Source of the DNA: VBDM01 sp035280025
Lineage (GTDB): Bacteria > Pseudomonadota > Gammaproteobacteria > Burkholderiales > SG8-39
Assembly: GCA_035280025.1 (NCBI GenBank)
Contig: DATEGT010000237.1
Span: 1-5,168 of the forward strand
Length of the DNA stretch: 5,168 bases
Reading direction: 5' to 3'
The notes under the pieces are model-generated. The model searched no databases. It saw only the letters and a program-made list of their open reading frames with translations, and had not been told where the DNA came from. The translations under genes were made by a program, and so were the position numbers. Each line of letters starts with the position of its first letter. The stretch's first letter is position 1. This document shows, one piece after another, positions 1 through 5,168 of the stretch.

Positions 1-915
1 CGGAGCGCCGCCGACGTCGGAATGGACGACCGGCCGGCCCAGGGCCATCGACTCTATCGCCGACAGCGAGAAAGCCTCGGTAAGGCTGCACAGGGCCATG
101 GCGTCGCAGGCGACGACGTGAAGGCGCACGTCGCGCTGTAATCCCGCAATGACGATGTCGCCCGCGACCCCGAGCGCCCGGGCGCGGGACTGCATCGCTC
201 CGCGCATCTCGCCGTCGCCGATGATCAGCGCCCGCGCCGGGATCGCTCTCCTGCGCAAGGCGGCGATCGCGTCGACCAGCTGTACCGGATTCTTTTCCGG
301 GCGCAGCAGCGCCGACAGCCCTATCACGTAGTCTCCATCGGAGAAACCCAGCGCGAGGCGACGGGCCCGCCGCTCCTCGGCGCTCCACTGGTCGCGGAAT
401 TCCTCGGTGTCCACTCCGTTGTAGATCACCTCGTGCGCGCGCGAGCGCAGCCCTCGTCCCTCCCAGTAGCGCCTCTGGTTCTGGCAGACGAAGACCGAGC
501 AATGCGCCCTCCGGAAGAACAGGCGGTAGAGCATCATCTGAGCCCGCTCTTTTGCTCCGAGCAGCCGGCTCGAGTGATAGGTGACTACCAGCGGCGAGCG
601 CGAGCGCGAGAGGCATCGCGCGAGCCAGGAGTACATGAGCGCGTATCCGTTGGCGGCGACGATCGCCGAAGGGTTCACCTGCGACAAGTGCCGCGCGAAA
701 TCGACGACGGCGCGTGCGTCCAAGTAGCGTGCCGCTCCGAGACTGCACACTGTCCCGGTGCCGCGTCGAACGCGGTCGAGCAGGTCGCCGGTCTCCTTTA
801 CGCACACCGCGTGACACCGGTGCCCGCGCTCGGCCAGTCGATTCACGAGCGCGACCGCGTGGCGCTCGGCTCCGCCGGTGGACGAGGATCCCGTTACGAA
901 CATCACGCTCGCCAT
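1..915 (-). CDS. GT4-family glycosyltransferase (group 1), 3' end cut by window edge
   Basis: This is a probable retaining GT-B glycosyltransferase that transfers a sugar from a nucleotide-sugar donor to a lipid-linked EPS repeat unit at the cytoplasmic membrane face. I translated 305 codons without a stop up to position 1. The N-terminal Rossmann half opens with FVTGSSSTGGAERHAV (residues 6-21), the glycine-rich acceptor-side loop typical of GT4. Further GT4 signatures are IYNGVD (164-169), LLRPEKNP (203-210, the conserved R/K donor-binding segment), IIGDGEM (231-237) and the EX7E pair E280/E288 in TEAFSLSAIES, followed by GRPVV and GGAP. Family members usually run about 350-400 residues, so some 60-90 C-terminal residues probably lie outside the window. 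The ATG at 915-913 is chosen because it gives the usual few residues before the first beta strand. An ATG at 903-901 (Met5) is a possible alternative. Donor and acceptor cannot be told. It is the last visible gene of the operon and overlaps the flippase. Confidence 0.93.
   Translation of the reverse strand, partial: MASVMFVTGSSSTGGAERHAVALVNRLAERGHRCHAVCVKETGDLLDRVRRGTGTVCSLGAARYLDARAVVDFARHLSQVNPSAIVAANGYALMYSWLARCLSRSRSPLVVTYHSSRLLGAKERAQMMLYRLFFRRAHCSVFVCQNQRRYWEGRGLRSRAHEVIYNGVDTEEFRDQWSAEERRARRLALGFSDGDYVIGLSALLRPEKNPVQLVDAIAALRRRAIPARALIIGDGEMRGAMQSRARALGVAGDIVIAGLQRDVRLHVVACDAMALCSLTEAFSLSAIESMALGRPVVHSDVGGAP
903..915 (-). other. Flippase stop / glycosyltransferase start overlap
   Basis: The flippase ends at TGA 905-903, while the glycosyltransferase ATG is at 915-913, giving a 13-nt overlap. 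A second in-frame ATG at 903-901 would instead give a 1-nt TGATG junction. Neither start has a strong ribosome binding site, so coupling to flippase translation is likely in both cases. Confidence 0.7.
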
Positions 916-2369
916 GGCGCCGCCGGGGTCCGGAGCAGTTCTGCCATCGCCGCATAGGTTGCGGCCAGGACGCCGCCGCCCACGATCACGTGGACCAGCG
1001 GCCCGCCTGCGGCGAGCCAGCGGCCGACCACGGCCCAGGCGAGCGCCGCCGCGAGGACGGCGAACAGCATTCGCAGCCCGAGCGTGCGCCAGTTCTGCAG
1101 CCCGCTCAGCGGCACGCCCGTGAGCCTCGTGATCCGCCAGAGCGTCGCCAGGCGGTCGAGGTAGATCACGATCACGCTGCCTACCGCCGCCCCCGCGAGG
1201 CCGAAGCGCGATGCAGCCCACCAGTCGAGCGCGACGGCGAGGATCAGCGCAGCAAGGTTCAGACACATGACGAACGGTCCCTGCCGCATCAGCATCGTGA
1301 TGCTGGCGGTCTCGAGGACCTGGGCCGCGAGGCCAATGATATAGACGCGCATTACCGTCGCGGCGGGCGCGTAGGTCGCCGTATACACGAGCGTCACCAG
1401 GTCGTCGGCGAAGACGAAGGCGAAGGCGAGCAGCGGACACACGAGAGTCCCGACCATGATGTTGGCTCGGCTGTTGAGCTCGAGCATCGCGCGGACGTCG
1501 CCCGAAGCCTCCAGCCGGCTCATGCTGGGCATGAAGGCGCAGCTCACCGACAGGCGGAAGAGGTTCATCAGCGGGCCGAGGACCGCGGCAATCGAGAACG
1601 AGGCGAACAGTCCCAGGGAGAACAGCGATGCTGCGACCCACTGGTCCGCCTGAACGCGCAATCCGTACAGCGCGCCCGCCGCACCGAGCGGCGCAGCGTA
1701 CCTCAGCTGGTCGACGAACACGCTGCGGCGAGCCACCGGGCCGTGCAAGCCGTGATGGCTCGCCACGTAGCCCAGCAACAGCGCCACCTTGAAGGCGGTG
1801 AACACCAGCAGGACCTGCAACACCGGCCCGAGCTCGCGCGTCAGGATCGCGGCAAGCGAAAGAGCCGCGGCGCGCAAGGCCCCGAGTCCGACGGTCGCCT
1901 TCGCCTGCCACAGCACCCGTTCCTCGATCGTAGGAAGCAAGTCGAGGAGCGCCGCCACGACCCACAGCAGGACGAACGCGGGTACGGTTGCGTCGTGCTG
2001 CGCGAGCGGGCGCATCTTGGCGGGCAACCAGGGATTCCAGGCGCTGAGCGCCCATGCGGAGATCAGGCCGGTGAGCGCGAGGAACAGCAGCGTCTGGTTG
2101 ATATAGAGTCGCTTTGCCACGGCGTCCGAGCGCGGCAGGAAATAGTAGAGGCTCGCCGGCATGTCCAGGGTCGCGAGGGCCATCACCGTTCCCACGGCGA
2201 GCCACAGCAGCCGGTACTGCCCGAAGGCGTCGGCATCCAGGAAACGCACCAGCACGACCGGCAGTAGGAACTGGAGAGCGAAGTCGAACGCCTTTGCGGC
2301 CCCGAGGGAAAAGGCGCGCCGCCCCAGGCGGTGCACGCCCGGCGCCGGCGCATCGAGCTCCGCGGTCAC
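903..2369 (-). CDS. Wzx-like polysaccharide flippase (MOP superfamily), GTG start
   Basis: This is a 488-residue multi-spanning inner-membrane protein, predicted to flip undecaprenyl-linked repeat units to the periplasm. Length and layout fit the polysaccharide-synthesis/MOP flippase family (roughly 400-500 residues, 12-14 helices). The N-terminus has LGRRAFSLGAAKAFDF leading into a first helix, then DAFGQYRLLW (47-56), matching the FGxY signature after helix 1 of Wzx proteins. Hydrophobic segments follow near 57-78, 92-110, 130-146, 160-176, 183-202, 225-237, 247-270, 304-330, 341-360, 366-382, 390-404, 430-449 and 457-475. Charged residues inside the membrane region (R238 and D242 in LRVQADQW) are common in Wzx. 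The frame stays open upstream to an ATG at 2603, but that stretch lies inside the ligase gene in another frame and reads as Arg-rich non-membrane sequence. The GTG at 2369-2367, overlapping the ligase stop as GTGA, is therefore the likely start. A GGCGGA stretch just upstream may serve as a weak ribosome binding site. Substrate is unknown. Confidence 0.92.
   Translation of the reverse strand: MTAELDAPAPGVHRLGRRAFSLGAAKAFDFALQFLLPVVLVRFLDADAFGQYRLLWLAVGTVMALATLDMPASLYYFLPRSDAVAKRLYINQTLLFLALTGLISAWALSAWNPWLPAKMRPLAQHDATVPAFVLLWVVAALLDLLPTIEERVLWQAKATVGLGALRAAALSLAAILTRELGPVLQVLLVFTAFKVALLLGYVASHHGLHGPVARRSVFVDQLRYAAPLGAAGALYGLRVQADQWVAASLFSLGLFASFSIAAVLGPLMNLFRLSVSCAFMPSMSRLEASGDVRAMLELNSRANIMVGTLVCPLLAFAFVFADDLVTLVYTATYAPAATVMRVYIIGLAAQVLETASITMLMRQGPFVMCLNLAALILAVALDWWAASRFGLAGAAVGSVIVIYLDRLATLWRITRLTGVPLSGLQNWRTLGLRMLFAVLAAALAWAVVGRWLAAGGPLVHVIVGGGVLAATYAAMAELLRTPAAPWRA
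2366..2369 (-). other. GTGA stop-start overlap, ligase to flippase
   Basis: The ligase TGA (2368-2366) and the flippase GTG (2369-2367) share bases in a 4-nt GTGA overlap. This usually means termination-reinitiation coupling and decides the flippase start, because all other in-frame starts lie deep in the ligase gene or cut into the first flippase helix. Confidence 0.8.
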
Positions 2370-3859
2370 GATCCGCCGGCCGGCGCAGGCGCGCGGGCGC
2401 ACTGCCCGTACATCATCCCGATCGCGAGCCACAGGAAGGACTGCTCCGGCCCCGGCGTAAGGCTGCTGTCGGTGGCGTACGAGACCAGAAGGCTCGCGAG
2501 ACCGGCGGCCGCGCCCAAGTAGAAGCCGCGCAGCGCCGGACTTACCGCGGGATCGGCGCTGAGCGAGCGGAATCCCTTCCAGACGTGGACGAAGTAGGCG
2601 CACAGCAAGATCAGGCCTAACGCGCCCATGTCGAGCAGCGCCTGAAGGTAGGCGTTGTGCGGGTGCCCGACCGCCAGAATTGCCGTGCCGGGCCCGCGGC
2701 GCATCGGCTCCGACCAGAGGATCGAGCCCAGGCCGTGGCCCCAGATCGGGCTGCGCGGTATCTCAGGAAGCAGGGGCAGCCATATGTGATCGATTCGCCC
2801 GGCGCTGATCGCATCGGAGCCGGTGTCGGCGCCGTGTCCAAACCCGGTCGAGATGCGATCGTATACGGCCTCCGGCAGCACCAGCAGGACACACGCCGCC
2901 ACGACCCCGAACAGGATCAGCGTCTTCGCGTTGCGGCGCCAGACCAGGAACAGAACGTTGATCAGGACGAAAGCCAGGAACGCGCCGCGTGAGAATGTCA
3001 GCACCAGCGCCGCCATCACGAGGCCCATCGAGGCGAGCAGCGCGAGCCTCAACCTCGGGGTTCCCGCTTCGACCCAGGTAAAAAGGAGAAGCGCGTAGGC
3101 AAACGCGTACAGGCGCCCGAGCTCGTTGGCGTGCATTCCGAGCGGCGACAGGAACTCGCGCTCTTCGCTGCTCGCGAGCTCGCTTAGCGAGATGCCCGCC
3201 TGCAGCACGAACGCGAATATCAGCGCGACCATCACCCAGGTCGAGACCAGCGTCGGGGCGAGGAATCGCTCCGGGTTTCTGGACCGCGATACCGCCGCGC
3301 CGACGAGAAGCGCGAATGCCACCAGCGACAGCGGCTTGAGAACCATGTCGCGGAAGTAGCTGGCCGGGGTGTTGAACTCCACCAGCTTTTCGAAGAGCAC
3401 CGGCGGAATCTCGCTCAAGTGGCGCGAACCGAGCACGCCGGCGACCAGGATCGGGACCAGATACAGCCACACGAGCGGGCGCGGAACGAAGCGGCGCAGG
3501 CTTCCGTCGAACAGTCCGTGAAGGAGATAAGCGGCGAGCGTCCCGAGCAGGAGCAGATTGAGGGGATTGAGGCCGGTGATCCCGAGCAGCTCGTGCGGAA
3601 ACACGCTGCTCCTGGAGATCGGCAGCAGCAGGATGAGCATTACCACCCCGATGCGGAAATCGCGCAGGATGAAGATGCAGCCGACCAGGGAAATGCACAG
3701 ATACAGAGCATTCAGCCCGGCGACCGCGACCGCCACCCCGAAGAAGGCGCCCAGCGGCACCACCCAGGCCAACGTCGCAAGGCCGGACCACCGCGCCGCC
3801 CCCGGGGAGCCGGCCGCGGGCCCCCACGCAACGCCCGAAACGCCGGGAACGCTGGACAT
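2366..3859 (-). CDS. Wzy/WaaL-type O-antigen ligase or polymerase family membrane protein
   Basis: This is a 497-residue polytopic membrane protein of the O-antigen ligase/polymerase (Wzy_C) family. In this setting it most likely polymerises flipped repeat units at the periplasmic face; transfer of glycan to another acceptor is the alternative. About 12-14 hydrophobic segments are visible, from roughly 27-48 to 473-486. Family hallmarks are GMHANELGRL (241-250), TFSRGAFLAF (288-297, the conserved SRG), a large periplasmic-type loop at about 330-400 with AGR (353-355) and IWGHGLGSI (372-380), and then HPHNAYLQALLDMGALGL (399-416), the His/Asn-containing segment before a late helix. The N-terminal 25 residues are Gly/Ala/Pro-rich and lack a clear signal. 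The start is the ATG at 3859-3857, 11 bp after the epsG stop; only a poor purine-rich motif (CCCGAG) precedes it. The stop overlaps the flippase GTG start. Wzy and WaaL cannot be separated by sequence alone. The flippase and EpsF/EpsG neighbours favour Wzy. Confidence 0.9.
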   Translation of the reverse strand: MSSVPGVSGVAWGPAAGSPGAARWSGLATLAWVVPLGAFFGVAVAVAGLNALYLCISLVGCIFILRDFRIGVVMLILLLPISRSSVFPHELLGITGLNPLNLLLLGTLAAYLLHGLFDGSLRRFVPRPLVWLYLVPILVAGVLGSRHLSEIPPVLFEKLVEFNTPASYFRDMVLKPLSLVAFALLVGAAVSRSRNPERFLAPTLVSTWVMVALIFAFVLQAGISLSELASSEEREFLSPLGMHANELGRLYAFAYALLLFTWVEAGTPRLRLALLASMGLVMAALVLTFSRGAFLAFVLINVLFLVWRRNAKTLILFGVVAACVLLVLPEAVYDRISTGFGHGADTGSDAISAGRIDHIWLPLLPEIPRSPIWGHGLGSILWSEPMRRGPGTAILAVGHPHNAYLQALLDMGALGLILLCAYFVHVWKGFRSLSADPAVSPALRGFYLGAAAGLASLLVSYATDSSLTPGPEQSFLWLAIGMMYGQCARAPAPAGGS

Positions 3860-3870
3860 CTCGGGTGCGC

Positions 3871-4767
3871 CTAGAATGCGTTGAGCACGGTGCCGACGAC
3901 GCGCACGCCGGTATCGCTCAGCTCCCGGACCAGGCCGGTCGTATCGGCCATGCGGGTGTGGTCCTTGCGGGCGAGTACGACGGCGCTACCCGCACGGAAG
4001 GCGACGTTGAGCGCATCCGCGCAAGGCTTCGCCGGCGGCGTATCGAAGAGGAAGACGTCGAACTCGTCCCTCAATTCACGGAGGAAAGCGCCGAGCGCGG
4101 GGCGCGAAAGTAGCTCCTGCGGATTGGGCGGTGGAACGCCTGCCGGCAGGAGCGAGAGCCTCCCGAACTCCCGCACCGGGACCACCGCGCCCCGATCGCC
4201 GCGGCCCGAAAGAACCGCGGTGAGACCGACGCGGTCGGGGACGTTGAAGATCCGGTGCTGCCGCGGCGAACGCAGATCGGCATCGATGAGAAGCGTGCGC
4301 TCCCCAAGCTGGGAAAAGACCACGGCGAGGTTTGCAGCCACGTAGCTGCGGCCTTCGCCGCCCTCCGGGCTCGCGACCACCAGCGCCCGGTGGGCGACTT
4401 CGGCCCTGGACCAGCGCATCAGCAGCTGGGTGCGGAGCGCGCGCAGCTCTTCGGCGCGCGGATGAAAGGGCTCGTAGGCCGCGACAAGCTCGCCGCTGAC
4501 GCTCTCGCTTCCGGGCACGAGGCGAGGCAGATCGTACTGTCTGGCGACGGCGCACCGGAGATCGTCCTCGGTGATCAGGCCGAGGCGCAGCGCCGCCTCG
4601 CCGAACCTCAACCCGTTCGCTTCCTGCAGCTCCATGACCCGATCGATGTCGGCGGCGCCGAGCTTTCCCTCTTCGGCAAGAATGCCGCCGATGCGGCGGT
4701 CGCAGCGCTCGACGACGCGCCCCGACGCCTCGATCGGGAGGACGTTCTCGCGCGCGGGAGTCGGCAT
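3871..4767 (-). CDS. epsG: EpsG-like chain-length determinant ATPase (BY-kinase family) with MshEN-like N-terminus
   Basis: This is a 298-residue cytoplasmic P-loop ATPase of the CpsD/Wzc kinase-domain type. It is expected to partner the EpsF membrane protein encoded just upstream and to control polymer length and export. Residues 25-77 form two tandem 24-residue motifs resembling the c-di-GMP-binding MshEN domain. Next come FHPRAEELRALRTQLLMRW (101-119, the EELRALRT helix usual before the BY-kinase core) and the P-loop SPEGGEGRSYVAANLA (133-148). Then follow Walker A' LLIDADLRSPRQH (159-171), PPNPQELLSRP (213-223), Walker B FDVFLFDTPP (236-245), and a C-terminus ending VVGTVLNAF. The Walker A lysine position holds Arg140 (CGC). 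The only tyrosines are Y78, Y98 and Y142, so the C-terminal tyrosine cluster of classical BY-kinases is absent. The ATG at 4767-4765 follows the epsF stop by 4 bp (TGAGAAGATG). From memory, EpsG homologues share this length and layout. The family call is firm, but kinase activity is uncertain. Confidence 0.92.
   Translation of the reverse strand: MPTPARENVLPIEASGRVVERCDRRIGGILAEEGKLGAADIDRVMELQEANGLRFGEAALRLGLITEDDLRCAVARQYDLPRLVPGSESVSGELVAAYEPFHPRAEELRALRTQLLMRWSRAEVAHRALVVASPEGGEGRSYVAANLAVVFSQLGERTLLIDADLRSPRQHRIFNVPDRVGLTAVLSGRGDRGAVVPVREFGRLSLLPAGVPPPNPQELLSRPALGAFLRELRDEFDVFLFDTPPAKPCADALNVAFRAGSAVVLARKDHTRMADTTGLVRELSDTGVRVVGTVLNAF
4345..4371 (-). other. Walker A (P-loop) of EpsG with Arg in place of Lys
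   Basis: EpsG residues 133-141 read SPEGGEGRS. The layout matches the BY-kinase P-loop, but the invariant lysine before Ser/Thr is Arg140, encoded by CGC. Walker A' and Walker B downstream are intact, so the gene does not look decayed. From memory, GRS-type P-loops occur in other EpsG proteins, so this may be a subfamily trait rather than a mutation. Confidence 0.85.
4537..4695 (-). other. Tandem MshEN-like c-di-GMP-binding motifs inside epsG
   Basis: This segment encodes EpsG residues 25-77. The first motif runs R25-Q48 (R25, G27, L30, G34, L36, I41, M45, Q48). The second runs R54-Q77 (R54, G56, A59, L60, G63, L64, I65, L70, V74, Q77). The five residues 49-53 (EANGL) separate them. The published MshEN signature is RLGxx followed by two hydrophobics, xxG, two hydrophobics, then xxxxLxxxLxxQ. 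It occurs twice with a 5-residue spacer and binds c-di-GMP in the T4P/T2SS ATPase MshE. Both copies here keep the Arg, both Gly and the terminal Gln at the right spacing. The weaker positions are A31 and K35 in copy one. The match is seen directly; ligand binding is inferred. Confidence 0.75.
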
Positions 4768-4771
4768 CTTC

Positions 4772-5168
4772 TCAGCCAGGGCTCGGCAGCGCGCCGGGCA
4801 CGCTCCGGGCGCCGAGAAGCCGCGATCCGCCCGGCCGCCAGGTATTGAGCACGGCGAGCAGCGGCACGTCCAGATGCAAATCGCCGCCGGAGCGGATGCG
4901 GCGGTCGGACATCTCCAGCAGCAGCACGATGGCGATTCCGAGCATCGTTCCGACCACCGCCGACAGGAGGATGTTCAGCTTGATCTTGGGTTGGGAGGGC
5001 TTGACCGGGACGACCGCCGCGTTGAGCACGGTGATGTTGGTTTGATTGGCGCGGCTCTCGACTTGGCTTACGACGTGGCGCTGCATGGCCGTGTCGTAGG
5101 CCTTTTCGGCGGAATCCACGTTCCGCTTGAGCACCGTGAACTCGTTGCGGTTCTCCTTGCGTGCGAGC
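4772..5168 (-). CDS. epsF: EpsF-like chain-length determinant (polysaccharide co-polymerase), C-terminal part
   Basis: Only the last 131 residues are in the window; the reading frame is open through position 5168. EpsF/Wzz-type proteins are inner-membrane oligomers with two transmembrane helices and a large periplasmic coiled-coil domain that set polymer chain length. What is visible is the end of the helical periplasmic arm (NEFTVLKRNVDSAEKAYDTA and on through the VSQVESRANQTNI segment). A proline-rich stretch VVPVKPSQPK then directly precedes the second transmembrane helix (about 4913-4978, starting IKLNILLSAVVG). This P-rich plus helix pattern is the Wzz/PCP signature. After the helix comes a short cytoplasmic tail with SDRRIRSGGDLHLDVPLLAVL and a Gly/Pro-rich end (PGALPSPG). 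There is no fused kinase domain; that function lies in the next gene. The GTG at 5134 is internal, not a start. A proteobacterial Wzc would be one fused protein, so the split EpsF/EpsG form is the better label. Confidence 0.9.
   Translation of the reverse strand, partial: LARKENRNEFTVLKRNVDSAEKAYDTAMQRHVVSQVESRANQTNITVLNAAVVPVKPSQPKIKLNILLSAVVGTMLGIAIVLLLEMSDRRIRSGGDLHLDVPLLAVLNTWRPGGSRLLGARSVPGALPSPG

Noticed and set aside
433..957. A 174-codon plus-strand open frame opposite the glycosyltransferase gene.
   Set aside because: It has no recognisable motif and is antisense to a frame with GGAERH, YNGVD and EX7E signatures.
714..2267. A 517-codon open frame on the plus strand, opposite the flippase and glycosyltransferase genes.
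   Set aside because: Its product is a hydrophilic, Arg/His/Gln/Glu-rich string with no domain, and it lies antisense to two well-supported genes. In GC-rich coding DNA such antisense frames stay open by codon bias.
2370..2603. Upstream extension of the flippase frame to an ATG at 2603.
   Set aside because: It overlaps the C-terminal part of the ligase gene and encodes Arg-rich, non-membrane sequence. The GTG at 2369 gives a normal flippase N-terminus and a standard GTGA junction.
2763..3827. A 354-codon minus-strand open frame in another phase inside the ligase gene.
   Set aside because: The translation is Arg/Gly/Ala-rich without domains, whereas the overlapping frame is a clear multi-spanning Wzy_C-type protein.
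4076..4555. A 159-codon minus-strand open frame within epsG.
   Set aside because: It is an out-of-frame shadow of epsG with very Arg-rich low-complexity sequence. The epsG frame carries all the nucleotide-binding motifs.
4780..4830. GC-rich imperfect inverted repeats at the 3' end of epsF, considered as a terminator or attenuator.
   Set aside because: They lie within the coding sequence, have no T-tract on the minus strand, and the next gene starts 4 bp after the stop. They look like ordinary GC-rich coding sequence.

Overview
The window looks like an internal slice of an exopolysaccharide (EPS) export and assembly operon from a GC-rich proteobacterium. The strongest hint of lineage is the split chain-length machinery, an EpsF-type membrane protein followed by a separate EpsG-type ATPase. 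From family knowledge, this pair is typical of beta- and gammaproteobacterial EPS clusters associated with the exosortase A/PEP-CTERM system. No exosortase or PEP-CTERM protein lies in the window, so that link is inferred. The genus cannot be told from this sequence.

All five genes lie on the minus strand and are read from the right edge to the left. In order they are: the C-terminal end of an EpsF-like polysaccharide co-polymerase (4772-5168, 5' end missing); a complete EpsG-like BY-kinase-type ATPase (3871-4767); a complete Wzy/O-antigen-ligase-type multi-spanning membrane protein (2366-3859); a complete Wzx-like flippase (903-2369, GTG start); and a GT4 glycosyltransferase (1-915, 3' end missing). 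The gaps are 4 bp and 11 bp, followed by overlaps of 4 bp and about 13 bp. Hence there is no room for internal promoters or terminators, and one transcript with translational coupling is the simplest reading. No stretch above 300 bases lacks a gene. I see no RNA gene, mobile element, CRISPR array or repeat family.

Together the genes fit a Wzx/Wzy-dependent pathway. The glycosyltransferase adds a sugar to the lipid-linked repeat unit in the cytoplasm, the flippase moves the unit across the inner membrane, and the Wzy-like protein polymerises it in the periplasm. EpsF and EpsG set chain length and couple polymerisation to export.

The most interesting observation is in the N-terminal part of EpsG. 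Two consecutive 24-residue R-x-G...G...Q motifs, separated by exactly 5 residues, match the layout of the c-di-GMP-binding MshEN domain. This suggests that the second messenger could act directly on the chain-length ATPase. The same protein has Arg in place of the usual Walker A Lys and no C-terminal tyrosine cluster, so classical tyrosine autokinase activity is doubtful.
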